A stretch of 64,000 bases of DNA from Oscillospiraceae bacterium (GCA_015064155.1 SVST01000010.1:1-64000), one strand, 5' to 3'; shown: positions 44,105 through 53,510, numbered from the stretch's first letter. Notes: generated by a model from the sequence alone, not told the origin. Translations and numbers: made by a program.

Positions 44105-45160
44105 TCAAAGTTCATAATACTGACCAAGCAATGCCTTTTTATAAGGCTCAATTGCATTGATCTTCTCTGCTTTTTGGCGCGCATTCTCAGAAAGCTTACC
44201 GTACAGTATCTCATCGGAAACGATCTTAGCAAGCTTTTCTGCCAGCCCTTCATCCGAGTCGCTCAAATATCCGTTTTCATCGTCCAAAACAAGATCCTTG
44301 AGTCCGTCGGTAGGTGTACTTACAATCGGAACCCCCAGCGCCATTGCTTCCAATGCGCACATCGGGGTTCCCTCCCAACGGGAGGTCATTACCATTGCCT
44401 TGGAATCGTGCATCAACTTCAAAGGGTTTTTCATAAAGCCCAAAAACGTGACGTTTTCGTCCAGCTTCAACTCTTTGCAAAGCTGCTTGGTTTCTTCCTC
44501 CATATCTCCCGTTCCCGCAACTGCAATCCGGACGTTTGGCAACCGATCTACCAAAAGACGCATCACTTGAATCATTCTTTGCGGATGCTTGGGATAGGTC
44601 AAGCGTCCTACGTAAACGACGTCATAAGCGTACTTCGAGGAATCCTCTTTCATCCGTTCATACAAAGCCGTCACATCGATGATGTTATACAAGATCGTGC
44701 TTTTCTTTTGAAACCTCTTGTGAAAGAAATATCCCTCAAATGCGCTGTTGGATACCCAAAAGATATGCTTTGCTTTTTTTGCCGCATACAAATATGCAAT
44801 CGACTTGAAATTCAAGCCGCGTGAATCAAAGGCATTGTTATGGATGTGCGAAATCAGCGTAATCTTTCCGCATGCACGGGAAGCAACGAAGCTCGCACGC
44901 ATATCATGTGCATGGATCACATCGGGCTTTTGCTCTCGGATTACACGCTTTACCTCGGAAACCGAAAGCTCCGAAATGGGACAAAATGCAATTCCACGGG
45001 CGTCGAGATCTTCATGGATCTGTCCTTCGCGACTGCAATAGACCATCTCTACGTCGGGTTCATCCCGCATCATGCCGATGATTTGACAAACCACGTTCTC
45101 AGCCCCTGAGAAGCGATTGCTTTGCAACAAATGCAATACCTTCTTCTTTTGCCTTTCCAT
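44105..45160 (-). CDS. GT4 glycosyltransferase 5
   Basis: A 351-residue GT-B enzyme. KVLHLLQSNRFSGAENVVCQIIGMM begins the protein; DVVYVGRLTYPKHPQRMIQVMRLLVDRLP is the interdomain strand, and MVMTSRWEGTPMCALEAMALGVPIVSTPTDGL carries the EGxxMxxLEA motif. GAGGTGAG precedes the ATG. It resembles the protein encoded by the previous gene in its opening NxxSGAE/SFAGAE motif, so the two may be old duplicates. Confidence 0.85.
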   Translation of the reverse strand: MERQKKKVLHLLQSNRFSGAENVVCQIIGMMRDEPDVEMVYCSREGQIHEDLDARGIAFCPISELSVSEVKRVIREQKPDVIHAHDMRASFVASRACGKITLISHIHNNAFDSRGLNFKSIAYLYAAKKAKHIFWVSNSAFEGYFFHKRFQKKSTILYNIIDVTALYERMKEDSSKYAYDVVYVGRLTYPKHPQRMIQVMRLLVDRLPNVRIAVAGTGDMEEETKQLCKELKLDENVTFLGFMKNPLKLMHDSKAMVMTSRWEGTPMCALEAMALGVPIVSTPTDGLKDLVLDDENGYLSDSDEGLAEKLAKIVSDEILYGKLSENARQKAEKINAIEPYKKALLGQYYEL

Positions 45161-45179
45161 ATCTGCTCACCTCATACTA

Positions 45180-46325
45180 TCATTTCAAAATCTCGCGATA
45201 GATTGCTTCAAGTTCTCCTTTAACCACCGAAAATTCGTACTCCTTGATCTTCTCAAGGTTATGGGCTTTCATTTCCGTCTGCAGGATTTTATTGTCTGCC
45301 AAGGAACCGATTGCATCGGCAAAAGCCTCCGTGTCGGTCGGCAAGCAGGTATATCCACCCTTTTCGTGATCCACCAAGTCAACGTTTCCGCGAATCTTGC
45401 TGACCACACAAGGCAGTCCGCTTGCCATTGCTTCCATAATCGAACGCGAAAGCCCCTCGCGGAAGGACGGCATCACAAAGCAATCCGAGGCTTGATACAG
45501 CTCCTTGACGTCGGTGCGATAACCGAGAAAATGTACGTTATCATGAAGTCCCGCATCATCCGCCTGCTTTTGCAAAACCTCCTTTTGATCGCCTACACCG
45601 CACAAAACGTAATGAATCTTGGGATTGCTCAGCCTTTGCATTGCCGAAAGGATCACGCTGTTATTTTTGTTTGTATTCAGCTCGCCTGCCGAGATCAGCA
45701 AAAAAGCGTCGTCTTTGATTCCAAGCTCTGCGCGCTTCTCGTTGCGCAATACGTCACGGTTGAAAGAAAACTGTGCTGTATCAATACCAACACCCGGAAC
45801 AAAACAGATCTTACCACCCTTGCGCAGCTTCATTTTTTTCTTTGCAAACGCATAGTCTTCGGTGTTGATGGTAATCAGCGTGTCGGTATAGTGAGCCAGC
45901 CACTTTTCCACGGGATAGTAGATCATCCAGTTTTTCTTGGGTGCCCCTTTGTAGAAGTGAAAACCATGCACCTGGTAGATCACGCGCTTCACCCCGCACT
46001 TTTTCCCTGCCAATCTACCGAGAATACCGCCAACGGGGGTATTGCAGTGAATCACATCGATCTTGTTTTCCCGAATGATCTGACAAAGCTGTTTGTATGC
46101 CATTCGATTTTGTTTGGAAAAAGGACTCCGTGCCAAATCGATATGCAACAGATGCACTCCGTATTTTTCCTCGTCCTCTCGGATTTCCTCCGACGTGGAT
46201 TTTGCACGATTTGCCGCACTGTAGAATTCCATATCCAATGCCTTTGCCGCTTCAATGGCCGAGCCTGAGAAATTGTATGACATTCTCTTTCCCGCGATAT
46301 TTGTAATATACAATAAGTTCGGCAT
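45180..46325 (-). CDS. GT4 glycosyltransferase 6 (EpsD-like)
   Basis: A 381-residue GT-B enzyme. NLLYITNIAGKRMSYNFSGSAIEAAKALDMEFY and VIHCNTPVGGILGRLAGKKCGVKRVIYQVHGFHFYKGAPKKNWMIY are typical of EPS-type GT4 enzymes such as EpsD/CapM, which often act early on the undecaprenyl-linked sugar. ASDCFVMPSFREGLSRSIMEAMASGLPCVVSKI is the donor-binding motif. AAGGAGATGATCTG precedes ATG. Confidence 0.85.
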   Translation of the reverse strand: MPNLLYITNIAGKRMSYNFSGSAIEAAKALDMEFYSAANRAKSTSEEIREDEEKYGVHLLHIDLARSPFSKQNRMAYKQLCQIIRENKIDVIHCNTPVGGILGRLAGKKCGVKRVIYQVHGFHFYKGAPKKNWMIYYPVEKWLAHYTDTLITINTEDYAFAKKKMKLRKGGKICFVPGVGIDTAQFSFNRDVLRNEKRAELGIKDDAFLLISAGELNTNKNNSVILSAMQRLSNPKIHYVLCGVGDQKEVLQKQADDAGLHDNVHFLGYRTDVKELYQASDCFVMPSFREGLSRSIMEAMASGLPCVVSKIRGNVDLVDHEKGGYTCLPTDTEAFADAIGSLADNKILQTEMKAHNLEKIKEYEFSVVKGELEAIYREILK

Positions 46326-46329
46326 CAGA

Positions 46330-47277
46330 TCATCTCCTTAATTCGCTACGAAATGCATTGAGGTCAAACAGTTTTCCATCCACGAAGCTGTTGCTGACGA
46401 GGAACAGATAATATTTTCTGAACCGAAATACCAGCTTGGCCAAGTGACGGTTTTTGACACCTTGATACTTACGCAAAGGTACATCTTTCGCCACGCAGGT
46501 CAGTGTATTCTTTTTTTGGTACAGCTTATCAACCGTGATCCGATCGGTGCGCTCGTCGTACGTCACGGCAAGCGACGTGCGATTCCACTTTCGCCACTTG
46601 AAACGGTATTTGCGCTTGGCAACGCCTTTTTCGTCATAATGGCTCGGTTGATTGATATTGCCAAACAGACCGTTTCCAAGGCTATAGCAAATAAATTTCC
46701 CGTGATATTCTTCAATGGGCTGAATACAGTGCGGATGATGTCCAATCACGAGGTCGGCTCCGTGATCGATCAACCAATGCCCCACCTCGGTCTGACGCGC
46801 CGTTTGATTCGGATGATTTTCGATCCCCCAATGCATCTGCACCACGATCTTGGCAGACGGATGCTCCGTCTTCATCCGCGCGATATCGGCTTCTGCGCGC
46901 GCATAGTCAAAGGAAAAACCGCTGTTGCCCTTCAAATCCATATAGGAAAGCAGACAGACCGACTCGCCAATCACATACGGCTCCGCACCGATGATGCCGA
47001 TCCCCTTTTCTGAAAGGATCTGCTCGGTGTGACCATACCCTGCTTCTCCGAAATCGTAAATATGATTGTTGGCAAGGCTTGCCGCGATCGGTTCTGCACC
47101 AAACAAGGATGCCAGATCGTGATCCTCGGCACATAAATTGATCTTTCCGGGAGTCGGTGTATAGGTCTCTTTCGCACCGATCACATATTCAAAGTTCAGC
47201 ACGTACGGATACGCGGGCTTATATTCACTTTTCAAATCCTTCGCAATCAGCGCAACGTCACCCAAAAAAGTAATCAT
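46330..47277 (-). CDS. CapA-family metallophosphatase-like protein
   Basis: A 315-residue protein of the CapA/PgsA metallophosphoesterase group. ITFLGDVALIAKDL gives the D-x-H-like start, LANNHIYDFGEAG and VVQMHWGIE the next metal-binding residues, and VIGHHPHCIQPIEEYHGKFICYSLGN the His cluster. No signal peptide or membrane segment is seen, unlike PgsA. CapA proteins are tied to poly-gamma-glutamate and capsule synthesis; here the reaction is unknown. It lies 4 bp after its neighbour. Confidence 0.8.
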   Translation of the reverse strand: MITFLGDVALIAKDLKSEYKPAYPYVLNFEYVIGAKETYTPTPGKINLCAEDHDLASLFGAEPIAASLANNHIYDFGEAGYGHTEQILSEKGIGIIGAEPYVIGESVCLLSYMDLKGNSGFSFDYARAEADIARMKTEHPSAKIVVQMHWGIENHPNQTARQTEVGHWLIDHGADLVIGHHPHCIQPIEEYHGKFICYSLGNGLFGNINQPSHYDEKGVAKRKYRFKWRKWNRTSLAVTYDERTDRITVDKLYQKKNTLTCVAKDVPLRKYQGVKNRHLAKLVFRFRKYYLFLVSNSFVDGKLFDLNAFRSELRR

Positions 47278-47286
47278 AAGACCCTC

Positions 47287-48369
47287 TTATTTCTTAAAAA
47301 CTTCGTTCAAAACTCTCTCTGTCAGATCCCCGAACAAAGGACCGTTATCAAACTGATGCAGATTGATTCCACCCTTTCGCATATTTGCCTCTATCAGCAT
47401 TGCATCACCATCGCGGTCGATCGCAATGTCCCAGGAAACAAGACGGAAATGTCCGATCAGAGGATGCGCGCGTTTTACCAACGCCACGGCTTTATCGTAA
47501 GAAGGAACCGAGAAGCCCTCATAGCGAACACCGCTGCTGGGATGCGTTTCGCGCTTTTCACCGGTATAGTAGGTGTAAGAATATTTGTCCAAATAGCCGT
47601 CCGGCTTAATTCCGCAGCTGATACCGCCTGCCGTTACATTGTCAACACGGCTCGAACCGGTTCCCATACGAAGACAAGAAGAAAGGATATAAACACCGTC
47701 GTCCATCAAAATCGAACAAATACGCACGGTATTCACCGAGTCGGGATGCACCTTTGCAATATCGGGATGCTGCTCGATCAGCTTTTGCACGATGTAATCG
47801 TCATACGACGGATCAGTCAAGAAAGCATTGATCTTGTCCTGATCTCCTGCACGGAAAAATTCAATGCCTCTTCCGCTTCCCGTTTCCTGTGAGGGTTTGC
47901 AGATCACCTCGTCAACCGCTGTAATCAGTGCTTTTGCTTGCTCGACAGTCAGCTGTGCGTACTCGGCATCAAACAACAAACCGTTGATCTTGCGAACAAT
48001 CACCTCGGGTTGCTTGATCCCTGCAAAGATCTTGGAATAGTAGTTCTTATCGTTAAATCCATACCCCAGCTTTCTGCTGTTAAAATGCTGGTCAATCTTG
48101 GTATAGTACAGATCGTTGGGGATATATCTGGGATCAAATTTTCCGTTCATTGCAGAATAATACTGCGCCCACTTGGGAGATATTGACTTATAGGGCTTCC
48201 AAAATTCCTTGATTTGCTTTCTCTGCTCCGCGGTCAACTTACACTTACGGTTAAGATAGCGCTTCAAATATTTTCTTTCCTGGTAGTTAGAAATGGTATT
48301 GGCTGCCCAAAGCTCGGGCGTATCCCAAAAATTCATGTAAAAAGATTTCAGTTTCTTACTTACTGCCAT
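47287..48369 (-). CDS. Sugar-transfer-associated ATP-grasp protein
   Basis: A 360-residue protein fitting the ATP-grasp family found next to sugar transferases in capsule loci. EVICKPSQETGSGRGIEFF (about 155-173) is an ATP-binding Gly-rich loop, VNTVRICSILMDDGVYILSSCLRMG follows, and WDIAIDRDGDAMLIEANMRKGGINLHQ (about 315-340) holds the metal-binding Asp/Glu/Asn. Substrate is unknown; ATP-grasp enzymes form amide or other carboxylate bonds. ATG 48369 is supported by GAGGTG 6 bp upstream, while the track start (48378) is GTG. Confidence 0.75.
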   Translation of the reverse strand: MAVSKKLKSFYMNFWDTPELWAANTISNYQERKYLKRYLNRKCKLTAEQRKQIKEFWKPYKSISPKWAQYYSAMNGKFDPRYIPNDLYYTKIDQHFNSRKLGYGFNDKNYYSKIFAGIKQPEVIVRKINGLLFDAEYAQLTVEQAKALITAVDEVICKPSQETGSGRGIEFFRAGDQDKINAFLTDPSYDDYIVQKLIEQHPDIAKVHPDSVNTVRICSILMDDGVYILSSCLRMGTGSSRVDNVTAGGISCGIKPDGYLDKYSYTYYTGEKRETHPSSGVRYEGFSVPSYDKAVALVKRAHPLIGHFRLVSWDIAIDRDGDAMLIEANMRKGGINLHQFDNGPLFGDLTERVLNEVFKK

Positions 48370-48387
48370 TTTTCGCACCTCATTTCT

Positions 48388-49068
48388 TTATTTTACCGAA
48401 GTTTTCTCTTCGCTTTTTTCCTTGTTCAGCTCTTCTACGACCACCGACGTCTCGTTTTTGTCAGAGCCTTGGTCGCTTGCCTCGTTGGTATACACGTTTT
48501 CACGCTTGAGCACCGTTGCGATGGTTTTGAAAAAGATTTTAACATCCAATCCAAAAGACACATTATTTGCATACCACGCATCATACAGGCGTTTTTCTCG
48601 CACGCTCAAGCCGTTCCGATAGTATGCCTGCGTATATCCGCTAATACCCGGGCGCACCTTCATTTTGTCCACTTCGTCCGCCTGATAGTTGCTAAGTGCT
48701 CCCCAACCGCTTGCGCGTGGACCGATAAGACTCATATCCCCTTTGATAACATTCAGAATTTGCGGGATCTCATCTATACTGCTCTCTCTCAAGAAGCGAC
48801 CTACTTTCGTCACACGTGGGTCGTCCTTCGCATTATATGTACTACCATCCGGATTCAAAATGTTCTCGCAGTTTACTTTCATAGAACGAAACTTATACAT
48901 GTATATTTTTTTGCTGTTTCTTCCAATCCTCTCGGCCTTATAAAAAATTGGACCTCCATCGTCAAGCTTAATCGCGATTGCAACAACAAACCAAAGCAAG
49001 CAGAAGAAAGGGAATGCCAATAAACTAACAAAAAGGTCAAACACACGCTTCAAAAACGACTTGTACAT
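48388..49068 (-). CDS. Initiating undecaprenyl-phosphate sugar-phosphate transferase
   Basis: A 226-residue bacterial sugar transferase that puts the first sugar-1-phosphate on the lipid carrier. One N-terminal helix (about 8-32) is followed by the cytosolic catalytic part: YKAERIGRNSKKIYMYKFRSM, KVGRFLRESSIDEIPQILNVIKGDMSLIGPR and VRPGISGYTQA are the three standard blocks. It lacks the four extra helices of WcaJ-type proteins. A hydrophilic, Glu-rich C-terminal tail of about 30 residues (ending EEKTSVK) is unusual. AGGAGG lies before ATG. Confidence 0.9.
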   Translation of the reverse strand: MYKSFLKRVFDLFVSLLAFPFFCLLWFVVAIAIKLDDGGPIFYKAERIGRNSKKIYMYKFRSMKVNCENILNPDGSTYNAKDDPRVTKVGRFLRESSIDEIPQILNVIKGDMSLIGPRASGWGALSNYQADEVDKMKVRPGISGYTQAYYRNGLSVREKRLYDAWYANNVSFGLDVKIFFKTIATVLKRENVYTNEASDQGSDKNETSVVVEELNKEKSEEKTSVK

Positions 49069-49080
49069 ACAGAACCTCCT

Positions 49081-50277
49081 TCAGTTCGATTCGATGATGA
49101 TATATTTTTTCAAAATTTCCCTGGCCTCGTTTGCGTATTGATACGCCAATTCAGGGGTTTCGCCCTCGGTTATCACCCAACCGCAGGTATCGGATTTTGT
49201 TTTATAGGGTGGCAAAATATCACCAACCTTCTTTCGCATTACAATATCAACGATGTGGGAAGTTCCGATTAAATGCTCATACGGCAAAATTTCGCGAATA
49301 ACACCTGGATGGTAAATCAACAATTTTGTAGCAATGTTTTTCTTGAACATCGGGACAACGCTCATTGGTTCTCCCAAACAAGCAAAAATCAAATTATCAA
49401 GCTCACTGATGCCGCGCGAATACGGAACAATATGAGAAGCAATCAAATTCTGTCCGTTTCGAATGCCAACGTCAATGATATAAGGTTTTCCGTCGTCCTT
49501 GGAAACAATGATATCAAAATTAGCAGGTCCCATTGTAATTCCAAGCGCATTCATCGCCTTCTTCACTTCTTCGCAAATCAGCGTCTCGACATCGGACGAT
49601 ATACCTAGCCACAAACAATGTCCATAGATAACCTCTCCATTAACTCTTCGAAAATCGGTTTTGACAATCGCATAGATATAAATGTCGTTACCGTTTGCAA
49701 AGGCTTCAACACTGTATTCCTCACCGTCAATGTAGGATTCCACATACACCTCATTATTCCGTGCTGCCGCAAATGCTGTTTCCACCGCCGCATCTAGCTC
49801 TTCCGATTTCGTAACACACACAACGCCCTTGCTTCCCGAACCGTCGCTCGGTTTTATGATACAGGGAAATTGTACCGATTTCAAACGCGCATCATCGGGA
49901 GTGCAAATTTCAAAGAATCGACCTTTTATATTGGCACCATGCTCAGACAAACATTTTTTGATCTGATACTTGCTTTTTGAAATCTCCGCGGTTTCTGCTG
50001 GCAAGGAAAATAACCCAAGGTTCTTTGCAATATACACCACTGTCGGCAATGTAATTGTCGCACCATAGGTCATAACACCATCAACATCGATCTCTTTTGC
50101 GAACCGCAAGCAAGCTTCTTTATCACACACATCTATGATACCGAATCCCTTTGCAAAAGGAAATCCCGGAGCCTTGTCATTCTTATCCACACAAAATGCC
50201 TCGTATCCAAGTTCCGAAATTCGCTTGATTGCCGGAACTTGATAGTCACCAGCGCCAATCACCAAGATTTTTTTCAT
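49081..50277 (-). CDS. ATP-grasp ligase-like protein A
   Basis: A 398-residue protein with a pre-ATP-grasp Rossmann-like N-terminus (ILVIGAGDYQVPAIKRISELGYEAFCVDKN) and an ATP-grasp core. SKYQIKKCLSEHG and PCIIKPSDGSGSKGVVCV (about 130-160) form the ATP loop, and PYIIDVGIRNGQN (about 280-295) carries metal-binding residues. It shares this plan with the gene at 50384, so they are tandem paralogues. Such proteins ligate an amine to a carboxylate; a role in adding an amino acid to an amino-sugar is inferred from the aminotransferase and GNAT genes upstream. Confidence 0.8.
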   Translation of the reverse strand: MKKILVIGAGDYQVPAIKRISELGYEAFCVDKNDKAPGFPFAKGFGIIDVCDKEACLRFAKEIDVDGVMTYGATITLPTVVYIAKNLGLFSLPAETAEISKSKYQIKKCLSEHGANIKGRFFEICTPDDARLKSVQFPCIIKPSDGSGSKGVVCVTKSEELDAAVETAFAAARNNEVYVESYIDGEEYSVEAFANGNDIYIYAIVKTDFRRVNGEVIYGHCLWLGISSDVETLICEEVKKAMNALGITMGPANFDIIVSKDDGKPYIIDVGIRNGQNLIASHIVPYSRGISELDNLIFACLGEPMSVVPMFKKNIATKLLIYHPGVIREILPYEHLIGTSHIVDIVMRKKVGDILPPYKTKSDTCGWVITEGETPELAYQYANEAREILKKYIIIESN

Positions 50278-50383
50278 TTCGATCTCCTCATTCCAAATTA
50301 AATTAGCTTTACAAAATGCACGAACACCGCTCTCTGTAAATTACTTTGCCACCAATGCAAAACAAACCCTTTCTGCGATAATT

Positions 50384-51574
50384 TCAAGCAAACAGTTTTT
50401 TCGTAATCTTCTCCAGAACCGTTTCTGCGGTTGCAATGGCATCCTCTACGCGTGCGCCTCTTGCAACGATATAGCCGAAACCGTCAAGATTGGTGCGGTA
50501 ACGGTGGATCTCATCTCCCACCTTCATGTGGTGATAGATCTCCACACCGTATTCCTGTTCCAACGCGTCAAAGTTGGGCAGGCTGTGAATCGTCGTATCC
50601 GCGGGGAATGCCAACAGTCGCGTAGCAACCGCACCTGCTCCCGCAGAGGAAAGATCCACAGGATCCCCCACCGCATTGCGAAGCATGTTGGACACGTAGT
50701 CGATTCCGGTTCCGTAAGGAATGATGCAAGGACCGATCATATTGCCGCCCATGCGCGCACCGATGTCAATGATGTACACCTTACCGTCCTTCGTGATCAG
50801 CATATCCATATTCACCGATCCGAAATTGATTCCCAATGCCTTGATCGCATTTTTGACGCAAGCCTTGGCGCGCGCCTCTACCTCGGGGGAAAGATCGGAA
50901 GGAATTGCATGTCCGAGCTCGGCATAGTACGGGGGCTCGGTCATCCATTTTTGCATGATCGCCATCACGTGCGGCTCACCGTTTACCACAAGACTCTCCG
51001 CACCGTATTCGCGACCGAAAATAAAGGTCTCGATCTCTGCCCGATGGGTGATCGACGCATCCATCGCGATGCTGCATGCATTCTCCAGCTCGTCAGCGGA
51101 ATCCACACGGTTTGCACCGCGGCTGCCGGAGCCGTCACAGGGCTTGACCATCACAGGATACTGCAATTGCGCCTTCAAAGCCCCAAGATCGGTTTCTGCG
51201 GTCACCTCATATGCCTGCTCGGTATCGTCTACACGATGCTCGAACAAGCACTTACGGATCAAATATTTGTTTTTGATCCGCTTTGCCGCTTCGTAATGAA
51301 GCCCGGGCAATCCCATCTGCTCAGCAATGTATGCCGCGGTCAGCACACCGTAATCGGTTGCCGCTGTCAAAACACCGTCGATCTTTTGCTCCTTTGCATA
51401 TGCAAGACAAGCCTTTTCGTCCACGATGTTGATCACCGCATGGCTGTCTGCATAAAGAAAGCCCTCTGCATTCGGGTTGGCATCTACCGCCAAGACCTCA
51501 TATCCCATTTCTTTGGCGCGGCGAATGACAAACGCCTGCAAAAAGCCCGCACCAATGACCAGTACTTTTTTCAT
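50384..51574 (-). CDS. ATP-grasp ligase-like protein B
   Basis: A 396-residue paralogue of the preceding protein. VLVIGAGFLQAFVIRRAKEMGYEVLAVDANP, NKYLIRKCLFEHRVDDTEQAY, PVMVKPCDGSGSRGANRV (about 140-158) and YIIDIGARMGGNMIGP (about 285-300) follow the same order. It lies 106 bp downstream of the GNAT gene's end and 106 bp before the next ATP-grasp gene, with a gene-free spacer of about 106 bp at 50278-50383. Confidence 0.8.
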   Translation of the reverse strand: MKKVLVIGAGFLQAFVIRRAKEMGYEVLAVDANPNAEGFLYADSHAVINIVDEKACLAYAKEQKIDGVLTAATDYGVLTAAYIAEQMGLPGLHYEAAKRIKNKYLIRKCLFEHRVDDTEQAYEVTAETDLGALKAQLQYPVMVKPCDGSGSRGANRVDSADELENACSIAMDASITHRAEIETFIFGREYGAESLVVNGEPHVMAIMQKWMTEPPYYAELGHAIPSDLSPEVEARAKACVKNAIKALGINFGSVNMDMLITKDGKVYIIDIGARMGGNMIGPCIIPYGTGIDYVSNMLRNAVGDPVDLSSAGAGAVATRLLAFPADTTIHSLPNFDALEQEYGVEIYHHMKVGDEIHRYRTNLDGFGYIVARGARVEDAIATAETVLEKITKKLFA

Positions 51575-51590
51575 TCTGCGCTACCTCCCG

Positions 51591-52064
51591 TCAAAGCTTC
51601 TTCTCCATTTTGATCTCGGTATACTTGAGCGTATCAACAGTCCCGCAAACCGTATAGCCGCGGTTCTCGTAAAAGCGAAGTGCATGTGCGCTCTTATCGT
51701 ACACCTCCATGCAGACCTTCCCGCAGCCCGCAGCCTTTGCCATCTCCTCAATGGTGTTCATGCAGAACGAGCCAACACCCTTTCCCGAAAACGAGGGGTC
51801 TGTTGCCAGTTTTTCAAACCGCATGTTCTTCTCCACCTGCTTGGTTTGGAAAGTAGCAATTGGCACTCCCGCATCGTCATACACAAGGTAAATGCGGTTT
51901 TTGAGCGCACACAGAACTACGATCAACAGATTCTTCAAGTGCGGATTGTGCCAATGGTGCAGATCGTATTTTTCTGCCATATCCTTTCCGCAACGGTCTA
52001 AAATCCGTGCGACCCGATTGATGCGTCCAATTTGAAACAAATGAACCTTTCGTACCGTATACAT
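51591..52064 (-). CDS. GNAT-family N-acyltransferase
   Basis: A 157-residue acyl-CoA transferase. The acetyl-CoA binding motif is LATDPSFSGKGVGSFCMNTIEEMAKAAG (about 88-115), matching Q/R-x-x-G-x-G/A, and CMEVYDKSAHALRFYENRGY is motif B. It sits between the aminotransferase and the ATP-grasp genes, so its likely target is an amino-sugar nucleotide amine, giving an N-acyl sugar. 16-18 bp gaps on both sides. Confidence 0.85.
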   Translation of the reverse strand: MYTVRKVHLFQIGRINRVARILDRCGKDMAEKYDLHHWHNPHLKNLLIVVLCALKNRIYLVYDDAGVPIATFQTKQVEKNMRFEKLATDPSFSGKGVGSFCMNTIEEMAKAAGCGKVCMEVYDKSAHALRFYENRGYTVCGTVDTLKYTEIKMEKKL

Positions 52065-52082
52065 GACTTACCGTCCCGTTTC

Positions 52083-53297
52083 TCAAAGATAATGTTTCAG
52101 AATCTCAACGTAATTCTCAATTACATACGCCACCTGCTCGTCAGAGAGGCAAGTATGAAGCGGCAACGAGATTTCGTTTGCGAACTGTGCGTAGGCATTC
52201 GGGTAGTCCTTGATGTCAAAGCCCAGTGCCTTGTATGCCGTGTGCATCGGCAGGGGCTTGTAATGGACGTTGCAGGCAATGCCTCGCTCTGCCATCTTGA
52301 TGATGATTTCGTTGCGTTGTTCCAACGTAATGTTGGGAACTCTCGTTAAGTACAGATGACCCGACGACGCGTACGTATCGGTATAATGCGGCAGCGTCTT
52401 CACCCCGAGAGGCTTGAGTGCCGCGTCGTACCGTTCAATGATCTCGCGTCTGCGTGTCAGCATATCGGGATAACGCTCAAACTGCTTCAGGCCGATCGCC
52501 GCCACAACGTCGGTCATATTGCATTTGTACCACGTACCTACGATGTCGTATTCCCATGCTCCAAGCTGTGTTTTCGCCAGCGCATCCTTGCTTTGTCCGT
52601 GCAAACTGAGAAGCTGCAGCTTTTTGTAGATCGCTGCGTTATCGATGCCCGGAATCGTCCGCCAGGTCAGTGCGCCGCCCTCGGCAGTGGTCAAATTCTT
52701 GACCGCATGAAAGGAGAACGAAGAGAAGTCCGCCAAGATACCCGCCATCACGCCGTTCTTTCTTGCACCAAACGAGTGCGCCGTATCCGCCATCACCGCA
52801 ACTCTTCCGATTGCCGCTTGCATTTCATTGTTCGGCTTGAACAGTGCTTTTTTACGCTCGACGATCGAGAACAGTCGGTCATAGTCGCAAGGAACACCGC
52901 CGAGATCGACGGGAATGATTGCCTTGGTACGCTCGGTGATTGCCGCTTCCAAGGCATCGTAATCCATCTCAAAGCCGTCCTTTTGCGTATCCACCAACAC
53001 GATGCGCGCGCCTACGTGCGCGATGATCGAAGCCGAAGCCGTGTATGTATACGCAGACGTGATGACCTCGTCCCCCTCTCCGATCCCCAAAACACGCAAA
53101 GCCATCTCGGCACAAGCAGTCTGGGAATTAAGGCATACGCACATCTCACTGCCAACGTATGCGGCAATTTCTTTTTCCAGCTTTTTGGTTCTGGGACCGG
53201 TTGTAATCCACCCCGACCGCAATGCCTCGGCAACCTCTGCAATTTCAGCTTCGCTGATATCGGGCGGAGAAAACGGAATATTCATTTTGACGTTCAT
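52083..53297 (-). CDS. DegT/DnrJ/EryC1-family sugar aminotransferase
   Basis: A 404-residue PLP enzyme that transfers an amine to a keto-sugar nucleotide. IPFSPPDISEAEIAEVAEALRSGWITTGP is the standard opening, SLNSQTACAEMAL-like VCLNSQTACAEMAL the N-terminal PLP pocket, VMADTAHSFGA the pyridine-N Asp, and FSFHAVKNLTTAEGGAL (about 200-217) the Schiff-base Lys. It is the first gene of the 25-kb capsule locus, with AGGAG 9 bp from ATG. CapE-type 4-keto products could be its substrate, but the pathway is not settled. Confidence 0.9.
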   Translation of the reverse strand: MNVKMNIPFSPPDISEAEIAEVAEALRSGWITTGPRTKKLEKEIAAYVGSEMCVCLNSQTACAEMALRVLGIGEGDEVITSAYTYTASASIIAHVGARIVLVDTQKDGFEMDYDALEAAITERTKAIIPVDLGGVPCDYDRLFSIVERKKALFKPNNEMQAAIGRVAVMADTAHSFGARKNGVMAGILADFSSFSFHAVKNLTTAEGGALTWRTIPGIDNAAIYKKLQLLSLHGQSKDALAKTQLGAWEYDIVGTWYKCNMTDVVAAIGLKQFERYPDMLTRRREIIERYDAALKPLGVKTLPHYTDTYASSGHLYLTRVPNITLEQRNEIIIKMAERGIACNVHYKPLPMHTAYKALGFDIKDYPNAYAQFANEISLPLHTCLSDEQVAYVIENYVEILKHYL

Positions 53298-53385
53298 GGC
53301 ATTGATCTCCTATCTTGGTTATGATTGGCCGCAACATACGAGCCGATTTTTCGCACTCGCAGGCGAAAACTATATACGTATATAT

Positions 53386-53414
53386 ATTATAATACATCCC
53401 ACTAAAAAAGTCAA
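53386..53414 (-). promoter_or_regulatory. Promoter of the 25-kb capsule locus
   Basis: Minus strand TTGACT (53414-53409), 17-bp spacer, TATAAT (53391-53386). A leader of about 80 nt follows, with a small hairpin TTTTCGC/GCGAAAA (53349-53370). No other strong promoter on this strand was seen between here and 28.2 kb. Confidence 0.8.
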
Positions 53415-53464
53415 TAGAAAATGTTTGATTTGACCTTTCTTTTCCATTCTTTTTTGATACTTTT

Positions 53465-53510
53465 GTTACAAAAAAGAGCGAAAAGAATGCAACAAATACA
53501 TTCTTTTCGC
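53465..53510 (-). terminator. Terminator of the glycosidase/aminopeptidase operon
   Basis: On the minus strand GCGAAAAGAATG pairs with CATTCTTTTCGC (53510-53478) and CTCTTTTTTG follows. It ends the transcript from the right and shields the capsule promoter from read-through. 53298-53622 holds only this and the capsule promoter. Confidence 0.8.
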
